From the NCBI GenBank assembly GCA_034359265.1, contig CP136893.1, positions 26,606,001 to 26,670,000 on the forward strand: a stretch of DNA of 64,000 nt. Reading direction: 5' to 3'. The stretch is from Canna indica. Its lineage: Eukaryota; Streptophyta; Magnoliopsida; Zingiberales; Cannaceae. Positions 12,149 to 23,800 of the stretch are shown here, piece by piece (position 1 is the stretch's first letter; each line of letters starts with the position of its first letter). Made by a program: the position numbers and the translations under genes. Below the pieces are notes generated by a model. The model searched no databases and had not been told where the DNA came from. It was given only the letters and a program-made list of their open reading frames with translations.

Positions 12149-14426
12149 TATTATAACAAAAAATTTGATTAAATTATTCTAATTTTTCAGCAGGAGAATG
12201 TAGACTTAAGCTAAAAGCAAGTTAATGGATTTTTCCAGGATAATTTTGGGTAAGTTCTTGATGTAGAAAAATTTTGAAAAATTTTATATTTAGATTTTCT
12301 GCATTTGGGCATGTTATAATGATAATAGACTTCAAGTCGAGTCCAACGATTCAATCGGAATTAAATTGGATTTATTGCGGGTTTTGTTAGTTAAGTTAAG
12401 TGAGGGGTAAAAACATAATTTGGGGCTCAAATTAAACCTCAAATTTATAAACCTAGGCCGTGCGATTGGGGGCACTGCACAGCACCCGAGAACCAGCGAT
12501 ATCTGAGGAGGAGAGGGCGGACGGTGGCTAGAGTTGTCGAGCTCGTCGGAGACGATCATCGAGGGATTTCAATCGCTCTTCTTCCCTTCCATTTCCTTCA
12601 ATCCGTGAGTGGTTTAAACCACATTCTCTCTTTGTTTTCTACTCAAGGCCCCCCAACCCCACCACCCCGTTTTGCCATAAATTTGAGATATAAACTTTAA
12701 TTTTATTGAAGATTTTAATGTCTTCTTCAATAGAGTCTGGTTTGTGGTTCTTGTGTGGAATTGGGGATTTAAATGGATGCAAATGCTAGAGATTGAAAAA
12801 TTCAGTTTTTGGATGGCTGTTTACTACTAGGTAGGAAGTATTTGATGTGCGGTTGGATAGTGCACAACAAACTCTGATTTATTTCAAGCAAGGTTCAATT
12901 ACAGAATATGCTTCACCTTTCCTGCATTTTAATTCTGATTTAATTCAGGTAGACTTGGATTTTAGAAAACTCTAATTCATAGAGCATGTTTCATTCTCCT
13001 ATCGCATGAGGTAAAGAGAAAAATTGACTAATTTTTGGAGTCAACAAAATCCTAGTTATTAGCTTCGTAGTAGTAGGAATTGACACGGTGGAATAGATGG
13101 AAAAAGAATATTTTTGCTTCATAACAGTAGCTTCAAAATCCTGCATACTTCATCTGCTTTTGTTTTATTTTTATTTTGTCCTTGAGGGGCCGATTGATGT
13201 AAGCTTCGGTTATGGGAAACCAATGAGATCCTATTTGAGTAAAGGGGTTACAGTAGGAGTTAAGTTAGAAATTAATAATTATGTTCTTGGTTGCTTTAAA
13301 TATTGCTTTATTCATCTAAGGTGGGAATAGTTTGGACTTTGATGTCAAAACAATCGTCAAGAGTCGCACTTAGGTTTCAGAATACACTGTGTGTAGTCTA
13401 CCGACATCCCTACAATTTCTGATCTCTTATTTCCTATGCAATTACCAACATGATAATTATGTTTGTCGTTAATAGTTTAACATAGGGACTGTGGTTGTAT
13501 ACCATGTGCGATATAATGGTTACTTATGCTGTTTATCTTATCATGACTTAGCTGATTGTTGGTTTTAAAATATTGATATGAGTTTGGTTGTTTATTTTAA
13601 TATAGCATACATGTGCTTGTGATTGTGGACCGAAAAGTTCGTTAGCCGCCACACTAACAATCGACTCGGGTGGCATGAGCGTGAAGTACGCTAAGACAGA
13701 GCAGTGATCAGTGCCCGACTTGTAGGACCGACGGGTCCCTAGATCGGGAAGCTCGTCAGCACCGCCACACTAACGATCGACCCGGGTGGCTTGCTTGAAA
13801 AAATGAATGTACTATGATGTTTACTTTTACTTGAAATGTTGATTACACACATTATGCTTATTCTTTACATGATTGAAATGATTTCATACATTAATATTTG
13901 TGTTCCATTTGAAATGATGATTAAGTTAGCTATTATCATATGTGAGTAGTTGATTATTGGGATATTATATTGCTTGATGGACTTGTGGTATTAGACATGG
14001 TTGGGCTAAACTACTCACTAAGTCCTAGTTGAATTTACCATTTATATTATTGTTATTTTTCAGCCTCTGAGTGTGATCAGAGAGGTACTGGGACGCAGTA
14101 GCACAGCTGATGGCAGCAGAGACAGCGAGTCTCGTGACATGTCATGATCGTGGGGATGTATACCCATGTTCAGAGTTTTTTTTTTTAATATTTTGTTGAG
14201 TCGTATAGATTCGAATTTAAATTTATTTTCACATTTTTTAGTTGAGGGGGATATTCATTTTAACATGTTTTTTAAAAGGGATTTGAACATTTATTATTTG
14301 TGACTATCTGGTTGAGATTCAAATCTTATTCAATTTAGATTTTCTGCAATTGTGTTAGACTTCAGAGTACGTGTAATACTCTGATCGATCATGCAGGGTC
14401 GATCATGCAGGGTTTGGAGCGTGACA
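12149..14426 (+). mobile_element. Solo Gypsy-type LTR, diverged (TSD CTTAC/CTTGC)
   Basis: Ends in GGAGCGTGACA at 14426. It carries the shared block CTACTCACTAAGTCCTAGTT...GTCTCGTGACATGTCATGATCG at about 14011-14150. The flanks are CTTAC (12144-12148) and CTTGC (14427-14431), a duplication with one mismatch. The joined flanks resemble the paralogue CGTTACTTGCCTAGGG near 17845. The start (TATTATAAC) has lost the usual TG. Small open frames inside (12332-12559, 13097-13330) have no recognisable product. Confidence 0.78.
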
Positions 14427-14920
14427 CTTGCCTACTAAAACAACTAATTAATTAAGCATCCTTGCGTACAATAAGAGCAATTCCATGATATCCACTCCTT
14501 TGCTTAAGGTGAGACAAACCCTAGTATTTGCTCGTTTACGTGTGATTTACTCGTTTGAGCTAAATTATACTTAAATCCTTATTTTGGCTCTCCATCCGGC
14601 TCTTTTGCAACCACTGCCTTCAAATTCTCTACACCATCCATTGTTCATGTGTGTGCCTTTTTAGAGTAATGGTTTGCTAATTGTTTTCATTTAATTTGAC
14701 GATTTTATTATCTTATTCAATTAATGTGATAATAAATATTTCTTCGTTACTTTATCTACGCACATTATTATTTGATTGTGATGAAATTCTTGGATCATAT
14801 AAATCTGATCGTGTATACAAATGACGCTCAATCATGAAATATTGTTGGGAGATCAAACCTAAGTTTGAGCAATTGGGAGATCAAACCTAAGTTAGAGCAA
14901 CGTATATTGAGCTAAGCAAC
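14427..14920. repeat. Background repeat unit, copy B (part 3)
   Basis: Matches 17850-18110 over about 250 bp (AATTAAGCATCCT...CAATAAGAGCAATTCCATGATATCCAC...GTGTGTGCC). The remainder (14700-14920) is AT-rich with a short direct repeat GGGAGATCAAACCTAAGTT at about 14849 and 14876. No gene. Confidence 0.6.
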
Positions 14921-15342
14921 TAGGGGTGTCAATCGAACCAAACCAAAAAATCGAATCGAATTTTTTGGTTCGATTCGGTTTCAGCGGTTGCAGGTTCGGT
15001 TCTTGACTCGAACCGAACCGAATTTTGGATTTCGGTTCGGATTTGTTTCTCGAAATTCGTGAATCGACCCGAATCGAAAACCGAATATTAATTTTTAACC
15101 CAAGTAATTAAATGGGTATTAGGAAATAATTTTTAATTTTTAATTTTTAATTTTTAACCGAATTAATTAAAATTTTGGTTTTCGAGTTGAAAACCGAACC
15201 GAACCGAATAATTTCGGTTCGGGTTAGATCGGTTTAGTCATAATTTGATTCGAGTTCGGGTTCGAATTCGGGTATGATTTTTTTTTTGATTTAATTAATT
15301 TTGATTCGATTCGATTCGAATTAAATCGAATGGACAACCCTA
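14921..15342. mobile_element. hAT-type MITE (TSD TAAGCAAC/T)
   Basis: A 422-bp element from TAGGGGTGTCAA to TGGACAACCCTA, with internal CGAACCGAACCGAA/TTCGGTTCGG repeats typical of plant hAT MITEs. The 8-bp flanks are TAAGCAAC (14913-14920) and TAAGCAAT (15343-15350), one mismatch. Non-coding. Confidence 0.85.
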
Positions 15343-15502
15343 TAAGCAATCATAAATAAATTGGAGTCATTTCAACTTAAAAACTTATATGATGTTTTAT
15401 TCTCTCGATATCTTCCCATCTATGACTATAATTTTTTATTCCACAATTGGTTCAATACCTCAAATAAAATATATTCAACGGATATACTAGCACATAATTA
15501 AT
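15343..15502. repeat. Background repeat unit, copy C (part 1)
   Basis: Start of the third local copy (CAATACCTCAAATAAAATATATTCAACGGATATACTAGC region), aligning with 3219-3262. The unit is interrupted at 15502. Confidence 0.6.
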
Positions 15503-16794
15503 AGGGAAAATTATCAAATTTATCTTTGAAATATTGAAAAAGGTACAAATTTACCCATCAACTATATTTTTTACCAAAATTACCATCGACGTTACATAAT
15601 TGGATCATTTTTGCTTTTCTCGTTAACGAAAGTCCACGTCAGCAAACAGAATCCCACGTGGCAAGTGTAGTTCGGCCACATAAGATGTCACGGTAGAAAA
15701 TGTCATGTGACAATTTATGTAGTGACAAGGGCAATTTTGGCCCAAAACATATTTAAAGGGGTAAATCTAAATCTTTTTCAATACTTTAGGGGCAAACTTG
15801 TACCCTTTTCAATACTTCATGGGCAAATTTGTATATTTTTCAATACTTTAGAGGCAAATTTTGCCTGTTTCCCTTGAATAAAATATATATGGTGCCCAAA
15901 CAACGTGTTTTATGTTCATTGCATGATTTTTACAAGTTTGGTTTCTATCTTAGAATTTGAACAAATACTTTAGTAAATTTTTTGAGAAATATAAATTTTA
16001 AAGATGAAACAAAAATAATATTCAAAAAGATATTTCTTAATTACTAAAATAAAAATTTGATTAAATTTAATTATTAGTAACTGGTCCGACCCGACCCGAA
16101 AGTTCGGGGATAATCCCGTCCCAATTCAAAATCGGGACAAGACCGGGATAAAATTGCGATGCTTCATATTCGGGACTAAGACTGGGACACATATTTGCAT
16201 CCCGACTCAAAATTGGAATGAGATTGAGACATACCAAATCTTGACCCATCCGACCTGAACTAACCCCTACTATGTTGGTTGGTTTCTTATTACAATGATA
16301 AGTGACTAAAGCTGTTCATATCTTTGAGTAAACACTTCAGTTACAATGCAAAGTATAATTGTCAAGTTTATATTTTCTTGATTTTAGTAAAGATGATATC
16401 AACATCATTTTTATAGTGTTAATTAGAATCACATTAATGATAATAATATATATTAAAAAAATGATTAAATTTATCCTGAAGTATTGAAAAGGGTGTAAAT
16501 TTACCCCTAAAGTATTGAAAAAGATTCATATTTGCCCATTTAAATATGTTTTGGGCCAAAATTGCCCTTGTCACTACATAATTGTCACATGTCATTTTTC
16601 ATTGGCATCTTATGTGGCCGAGCTGCACTTGTCACGTGGGATTCCATTTGTTGACATGAACTTCCGTTAACGAGAAGGGCAAAAATTATCTAATTATATA
16701 ACGTCGAGGATAATTTTGATAAAAAACATAGTTGATGAGCAAATTTACATCTTTTTCAATATTTCAGGGGTAAATTTAGCTTATTTTTCCTTTT
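15503..16794. mobile_element. Non-autonomous element with about 350-bp terminal inverted repeats
   Basis: Left arm 15503-15878 and right arm 16459-16794 are inverted copies of each other. Both carry GACAAGGGCAATTTTGGCCC and CTCGTTAACG(A/G)AAGT in opposite orientation. The flanks join to give the uninterrupted order seen at 3229-3290, so the 1.3-kb block was inserted there. The flanks share TTAAT at the ends; a clean 9-bp duplication is not seen. The middle (15879-16458) has no transposase. The long arms suggest a Mutator-type element. The open frame at 16067-16249 (minus) has no recognisable product. Confidence 0.7.
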
Positions 16795-17124
16795 AATATG
16801 TACCCTAAATTTGAAGGATATCATGTTTCATTAATACGACGACACTGGATATAAATGTGGTTGTTCATTAAATGATAAGACAATCGAAATTAGACATATC
16901 TAAAATAGACTTTTGAAAGTTTTTGACGATGGTAAAATCATCAAATCTTTCATTATCAGAATAAAAATAAATAGAATAATTAATACGTGGATAAACAAGC
17001 TGTATATAAGTCTCTATCAGCTCTTTTCTTATCATTCTCCTTACATTTTCTTTGACTTTTCCTTTCTGACTATCATTAATTTCAACTATTCTCATCATTT
17101 TCTTTAACTTCACATTTCTAATTA
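16795..17124. repeat. Background repeat unit, copy C (part 2)
   Basis: Aligns with 3268-3580 (ATGTACCCTAAAT...TTCATTAATACGACGACACT...CTTTGACTTTTCC). It contains only short open frames on both strands that shadow the repeat. No gene. Confidence 0.6.
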
Positions 17125-17638
17125 GGATAAATAGTAAAAACTTCACCGAAACTATGACTCATTTATAATTATTAAAAATTTTAAAAATAGATAAAAATGG
17201 ACTAAACATTATGAAACTAACAAAAATACCACATATGTTAACTCAATGTTATTTATTTAACATAATTTTTTTTTGAAATGACACGTGATAATTTTTCATT
17301 GATCCAAATATAAAAAGATAAATAAAAAAATTAATTAATTAAAAATTAGAAAATATTAGTTGTAAATTTATTTTCTAATTAACTTTCGTAGCAATTAATA
17401 TTTCATAATTTTTAATTTATTAATTTATTAATTATTTTTTATTTATCTTTTAATATTTGGATCAATGAAAAACTGTCACGTGTCATTTTAAATAAGATCA
17501 TATTAAATAAATAACATTGAGTTAACAGATGATGTATTTTTTTAATTTCATATAATTTAATTTTTTTATCTAATTTCAAAGTTCATGAGGAGTAATGACA
17601 AATGGATCATAGTTCTCAAGAGATTTTTACTATTTACC
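17125..17638. mobile_element. Fold-back MITE (9-10 bp target duplication)
   Basis: Almost the whole 514 bp is an inverted repeat of two arms of about 250 bp: GGATAAATAGTAAAAAC... pairs with ...TTTTTACTATTTACC, and GACACGTGATAATTTTTCATT pairs with AATGAAAAACTGTCACGTGTC. The flanks are (T)TTCTAATTA at 17115-17124 and (A)TTCTAATTA at 17639-17648, a Mutator-length duplication. Non-coding. Confidence 0.85.
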
Positions 17639-19290
17639 ATTCTAATTATTATTCTATTAAGATATAATTGATATTAACCCTAAGGATTGACATCCAACAA
17701 GTTATTCCTTCGTTAGGACGTTGTCTCCTCCCCCTCTTCATAAATCACCTAAATCACTAGCAAAGTTGCCCTATTTTTTTAGTTTTCCCTTGCTCAGGTT
17801 GTGTAATGTTACTATTAATCCCTTCTTTCTTCGTTAGGCAACTTCGTTACTTGCCTAGGGATACAATTAAGCATCCTCACCTACAACAAGAACAATGGCA
17901 TGTTATCCACTTCTTTCCTTATGGTGAGGCAAACCCTAACATCTGCTTGTTTTATGTGTTGTTTACACATTTTAGCTAAGTTTCACTTAAATCCTCATTT
18001 TGGCTTTCCACTCTGCTCTTCTGCAATCACCTCCTCTGAACCTTCTGCACCAACTTTTTTTCATGTGTATGCCTTCTTGGAGTAATGGTTTGAAAATTGG
18101 AAAGTGAAGAAAATTTGACCTACCAAATAGGGGCCTACACTTTATTTAGGATTTTATACAAACCTACTAATATAAAAGTTATTTCCCAACATGAATTACA
18201 AAATGAGGTTTTCTCTCTTGACATTGATTGTATTTTTAATAGCTATCGACCAAGAAAAAAAATCATATACTAGTACACAAGTGGAATTATATCTAATTGG
18301 CAATGCTACCAAGGTAAATGAAGTAACGGAACAAATACAAAATACAACCGAAGAGAGTAAATAGTATGAAAACATAATTGCATGTAGATTTTATTCTCCA
18401 TGACCTCCTATTCTATTCATTCCTTAGGATGATGATTGGATTAAGCAAGACTCAAATAAGGGTCAAAGGCTCAAATTAGGATATTTAATGAATTGATAAA
18501 ATATATGACTCTTTCACGGATCAAAACTCTTAGGAAAGGTAGTTGAGATGTATCATGATTCATGAGATTATAAAGAGCATGCAAGTAAAATAGTGCGAAT
18601 TGCTCTAAAATAGGCAAGTTCAAATTTCAAAATGGATGAAATTAGGGTTTTCAGGTACGGAAATGAATTAGTTTGGTTTGACAAAGACAACAATTAAACC
18701 ATTAAAACAAACTACCACGAAATTAGATACAAAAATAGACTCTAAAATATATTCTTAGTGCTTCAATTCTTCAAGTCTCTAAAGTTGACTTTACGTTCTT
18801 TTCGTGAGAACGTTAAGTCTCATTTAACAACTTTGTCGTACAGAATTCTCATACTAAGTATTACTAATTTGATTGTTACCATCAAAATAAATATTGTAAC
18901 CTGGAATTTGTCGCTGATAATCGGTTGCCTCATTTTATTATTGAAACCGACTCAAAAACTTTGACTGGCATTCCGCAGACAGTCCTGCACGCGCATCAAC
19001 CCAATTATCTCGGACATCATGAATTTGAGAATGAAATGCTATATATATATATATATATATATATTATGGATTTCAAATTTATTTTTGCGAGGTAACTGTA
19101 GTTACTCACGGGCAATCATGCACGATCTTGTAAATCTTCTTTTGTTTGATTGTCTATTAACCGTTGAACTTAGAGTTCGTCCCTGATGTTGACATTCACT
19201 ATCACAACATTAACGGTCTAATATAATAAAGTAGTTTTTATTTTTGTCAAAAATACGTTATTTAAAAAATTTTAAATTATTAATTGAGTG
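17639..19290. other. Background copy C (part 3) and intergenic DNA
   Basis: 17639-18110 is the remainder of the third local repeat unit. 18110-19290 is AT-rich DNA without a supported gene; the open frame at 18758-18964 has no recognisable product. A (TA)n microsatellite is at about 19039-19064. Confidence 0.5.
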
Positions 19291-19393
19291 AAGGGAAAAA
19301 AACCTCTTGAATTTTAGCCTACTTAGCAAAAAATCTCTACGAACTTTAAAAACATACAAAAATCCCATGGACTATCACTACTAGAAACTTAGT

Positions 19394-19680
19394 CTTCAGC
19401 AACGGCTATCAGCAACGGCCGCTCAAGCCGTTGCTATTTGCAACGACATTCTTACGGCCGCCCGAGCCGTTGCAGATATTTGTATCTGCAACGGCGTTCT
19501 AACAGATACCTGAGCCGTTGCGGATTATTTTAATTAACAGCAACGGCTTTCTGACGGAAAGGCGAGCCGTTGCTGATATTTTAATTATCAGCAACGGCTT
19601 TCTAACGGATAAGTGAACCGTTGCTGATGATAACTTATCAGCAACGGCTTTCTAATGGGCGAGTGACCGTTGCTGATAAG
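19394..19680. repeat. CACTA left subterminal repeats
   Basis: At least eight copies of (A/T)CAGCAACGGC or GCCGTTGC in both orientations, often paired into 40-70 bp palindromic units such as CAGCAACGGCTTTCT...CCGTTGCTGAT. Confidence 0.85.
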
Positions 19681-20128
19681 TTTATATAGGGCACGCTCTC
19701 GCGCCCGACCCTTCTTCCTCCCGCTGCTGCCGCCGCCGCTCCTGCCGACGCCTCTCGCCGCCGCTGCCGACGACGCCGACGACGCCTCTTCCTCCTCCCG
19801 CTGCTGCCGACTTGTTCAGGTATGTTGATCGGCCGGCCGTCTCTTCCCTGCGGCCGGCGGGAATCAATCCGACCGAAACCCTATTTCTAGGGTTTCGACC
19901 GGCGGCGGGCGGCCGATGGCCGCCGCCGGACCTTCTACAGTGGTCGGACAGTGTGTCCGGCCACTGTACGCCGGCGCCGGAGGGTGGACTCCGGCACCGG
20001 AATTTATAATTATATATATATTTTATTTTATTTGATAATTGTTAATTAATTGTTTTATAATTGTTAATTAATTGTTTAGATTAATTATTTAATTTGTTAG
20101 ATTAATTATTAGGGTTTAGATTAATTTC

Positions 20129-20365
20129 AGACGCGCGCCGGAATCGTCCACTTCGGACGCGCGCCGGAATCGTCCAATTCGGACTCGTGCCGGAATCATC
20201 CACTTCGGACGCGCGCCGGAATCGTCCAATTCGGACTCGCGCCGGAATCGTCCACTTCGGACGCGCACCGGAATTGTCCAATTCGGACTCGTGCCGGAAT
20301 CGTCCACTTCGGACGCGCGCCGGAATCGTCCAATTCGGACTCGCGCCGAAATCGTCCAATATAGA
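20129..20365. repeat. 26-bp tandem repeat in the CACTA 5' region
   Basis: About nine imperfect copies of a 26-bp unit (CGCGCCGGAATCGTCCACTT plus CGGACG). The array alternates CACTTCGGAC and CAATTCGGAC variants. Because 26 is not a multiple of 3, it opens long reading frames on both strands that are not genes. A related array (GTCCAAAGTGGACGATT) sits in the same place in the reverse CACTA copy at 40727-40850. Confidence 0.9.
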
Positions 20366-20474
20366 CTCGAACTGTCTCGAAACATTTAGAAAATAATCAT
20401 CCATCCGACGAGTTGATATGTTTCACGTACGCATCGACGAATCGGATATGATTTAGCAAAACCTTAGATCCGTT

Positions 20475-20534
20475 CGGGAATTGTATGTTCGTGTAAAAGA
20501 AGTATATGATCTTTTATACGACGTACAATTCTTG
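20475..20534 (+). other. Stem-loop 1 upstream of TNPD
   Basis: GAATTGTATGTTCGTGTAAA pairs with the complement at 20510-20531 (ending GTACAATTC) to give about 22 pairs, including two G-U wobbles and one bulge, around a loop AGTATATGA. The same structure occurs at 40558-40615 in the second CACTA copy, where two A-U pairs have become G-C pairs on both arms. Confidence 0.75.
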
Positions 20535-20573
20535 AATTGTCCCTGATTGGACAATTTGGGAATATAGTTATTT

Positions 20574-20749
20574 GTACTGCACTTACGTTTTTATTTTAAC
20601 TGTTAACTAATTATTCTAAAATTCGGTAACATCTCTCTTGTTCTCCGATACGCGCCCAGATGATATGCGTATTCGGAGAACTGTAGGGAGATGCTGTCGA
20701 AATTTAGAATAATTAGTTAACAGTTAAAATAAAAACATAAGTGCAGTAC
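20574..20749. other. Stem-loop 2: long hairpin upstream of TNPD
   Basis: Two arms of about 80 bp (20574-20654 and 20668-20749), roughly 90% complementary. For example, TTAACTGTTAACTAATTATT pairs with AATAATTAGTTAACAGTTAA. The apex carries TTCTCCGATACGCG. The fold is also present in the second CACTA copy (40348-40522). It could be a 5' UTR structure, a small-RNA source, or a remnant of a nested palindrome. Confidence 0.8.
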
Positions 20750-20809
20750 GAATAACATAAATCCCGAATGGAATAGGACAATCTCACCTAAAGACATTAA
20801 CCAAAGAAA

Positions 20810-23800
20810 TTGTCATTGATTGACAGAATCATATCGGCTGATCGAAGTTGGATGTACCAACGTCTTACTCTCGGAGCTTTAACGAATGAGTTTCGATTAG
20901 GCGTAACGTACTTCCTAAATTTCGCCTATTCGAATCGGAATTTCGTTAGCATGGGTGATCAAATCCGATGTCCGTGCCGCATTTGTCCAAATGGACGATA
21001 TTTGGATCGGGAGACTGTCACTCTGCATCTATATACCAAAGGATTTGCACCAAGATATTTTCTATGGACTTGTCACGGGGAGTCACGCGAAGTCGGGACG
21101 TCGAGCAATCCTGTCGTTCAGACATATGGTGAATCTTCCTCTACTGGTGCTTCTTCATCCAGTCAATGTAATCCCTATAGAACTATGATACTTGATAGTC
21201 TTGGGGGTCAATTCCACCTGAATGATAATATTGATCGGCCAGATCTTCAGACATCAGTCCCACCAGATACTACAGCGGTTGATATCACAGAAGTAGGGGC
21301 TGCGGTAGAGATTGAATTACCGAATAAAGAAGCTGCAGAATTTTACGAGATGTTGAAAGCTGCCGATGAACCTTTGTATGAGAATTGTCCTAAATACACT
21401 AGGTTTTCAGCAATGACACAGCTCTTAAACATCAAGGCCGATTGTAATATCAGCGGAGTTGCGTATGATCGGATTGTTGGATTGATTAATGGAATGCTGC
21501 CTACTGATAACAAGTTTGAGCCTACTTTTTATAAGACTAAAAAACTAATGAGAAAATTGGGGCTTGGGTACGAAAAAATACACGCGTGCCAAAATAACTG
21601 CATTTTATATTATAAAGAAAATATGCAGTTGGATAAATGCCCTGTATGTCAACACCCTCGTTACAAGGAGAAGAAATCGGTCCGACAGAAAAATATCCCG
21701 TTTAAGGTGCTTCGGTATTTTCCACTAACACCGAGGCTTCAAAGATTATTCATGTCGGAAAAGACAGCCCCCTACTTGAGTTGGCATGCAAGAAGTCGTG
21801 ATGATACAGTAATGACTCATCCATCTGACAGTGAAGTATGGAAAAATTTGGATACATGTTATCCTTCATTTGCTAGGGATACTAGAAATATCAGATTGGG
21901 ATTGTGTACAGATGGTTTTAATTCATTTGGACATTCTGCAATTCCTTATTCAGTTTGGCCAGTGCTGCTGACAGTTTATAATTTACCACCGTCAATGTGC
22001 ATGAAAGATGAATTTATTTATCTTTCGATGATTATTCCGGGTCCTAAGGGTCCGCGAAAAAAAATTGACATATTTCTCAGACCCTTGATAGATGAATTGA
22101 AAACATTGTGGACTGAGGGAGCTGTCACTTCTGATTGTCATCGGAAGCAAAACTTCAATTTAAAGGCCGTAGTCTTGTGGACAATCAATGATTTCCCGGC
22201 GTACGACATGTTGTCTGGTTGGAGCACTCACGACCGACTCTCTTGTCCGTATTGTATGAAACACTCTAAATCAATCAGTCTTCAGAACGGACGAAAAATC
22301 TCATTCTTTGATTGTCATCGTCGATTCCTACCGGTTAATCATCAGTATGGAAGGAATCGTAATAAATTTACTAAGGGCAGAGTCGAAAGAGATGGGCCAC
22401 CACCGATGTTGTCTGGTGAACAAATGTTAGCACGTGTTTCAGCACTTCCAGATATAGTATTTGGTCGCAATGAAAGAGTGTCAGGTTTTGGCCAAACACA
22501 CAACTGGGTGAAAAAAAGTATCTTTTGGGAATTGCCATATTGGAGTTCATTATTGATTCGACATAATTTAGATGTCATGCACATTGAAAAAAATGTGTTT
22601 GATAATATTTTCAACACTGTGATGGATATTTCTGGAAAAACTAAAGATAATGTCAAAGCCCGACATGATCTGAAAATACTTTGTAAAAGACCAGAGTTGG
22701 AGTTACAAGAGGTCAACGGACGATATCTGAAACCGAAGGCCCTATATGTGTTAAATAAACAACAGATCAAAGATGTTTTGTCAATGGGTAAAAGAACTCA
22801 GATTACCTGATGGATATGCTTCAAACTTATCTCGATGTGTGAACGTCGATGATTGCAAAATATCAGGGATGAAGAGCCATGATTGTCATGTATTCATGCA
22901 GAGATTACTTCCGATCGCATTTCGAGATCTTCTACCTGATAATATTTGGGGTCCGTTGACTGAATTAAGTATGTTTTTTAGAAGCATCTGTGCAAATGTC
23001 CTTCGAGTCGAAATATGTCTACACTTGAAAATAATATTGTTGAAATCATATGCAAGCTGGAGCAGTTTTTCCCTCCTGCATTTTTTGACTCGATGGAGCA
23101 TCTACCGATACACTTGACATACGAGGCACGAGTTGGTGGCCCCGTCCAATATCGTTGGATGTACTTATTTGAAAGATACATGAATCGTCTAAAGAAAAAA
23201 GTAAAGAACACCGCAACTGTTGAAGGATCAATATCTGAATCGTATATCATCCAAGAAATTTCAACATTCTGCTCATTTTACTTTGAATCGACAGTACAGA
23301 CAAGATTTGATCGTCTTCCAGGTAACAACGACGGGGGTGTTCGACATTCAGATGGACGTTTAAATATATTTTGTCACTCTGGTCGTGCTTTTGGTTCTCG
23401 TCCATCTCGACACTTAAGCGATGAAGAGTATCATTTGGCACAATTGTATGTATTACTCAATTGTCCAGAGATTGAATAATTCATTGAAATATTTGACATT
23501 GAGATGGTGCAAAAATACTCTATTCACAACGATCAAGAATTGGAGAGATTACGGAATCGTGATTTCCCTACTTGGATTCAGACTTATAGCAAAGATCACA
23601 GAGCTGAAATATATGAAAGAATATTTGAGTTTGTTAGTGGACCGTCGCGACTTGTGTCGTGCTATAGTGGATATTTTGTTAACGGGTATAAATTTCACAC
23701 GGTTGAATATTCATTTACAAAGAAGACGATGAATGCTGGGGTCTGCGTGAAAGGGACAACCTATGTTGAATGTGATATGGATTTTTATGGACTGGTGGAA

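Noticed and set aside
15512..16795. Two separate MITEs in opposite orientation
   Set aside because: The outer flanks join as one empty site (3229-3290), so one element with inverted arms is simpler; two insertions are not fully excluded.
20129..20365. Regularly spaced repeats that could suggest a CRISPR array
   Set aside because: The repeat unit is contiguous with no unique spacers, and it lies in a plant CACTA element.
20102..20404. Overlapping open frames of 60-100 residues on both strands with repeated Arg/Trp motifs
   Set aside because: They arise from the 26-bp tandem repeat, which keeps all frames open; no start context or domain.
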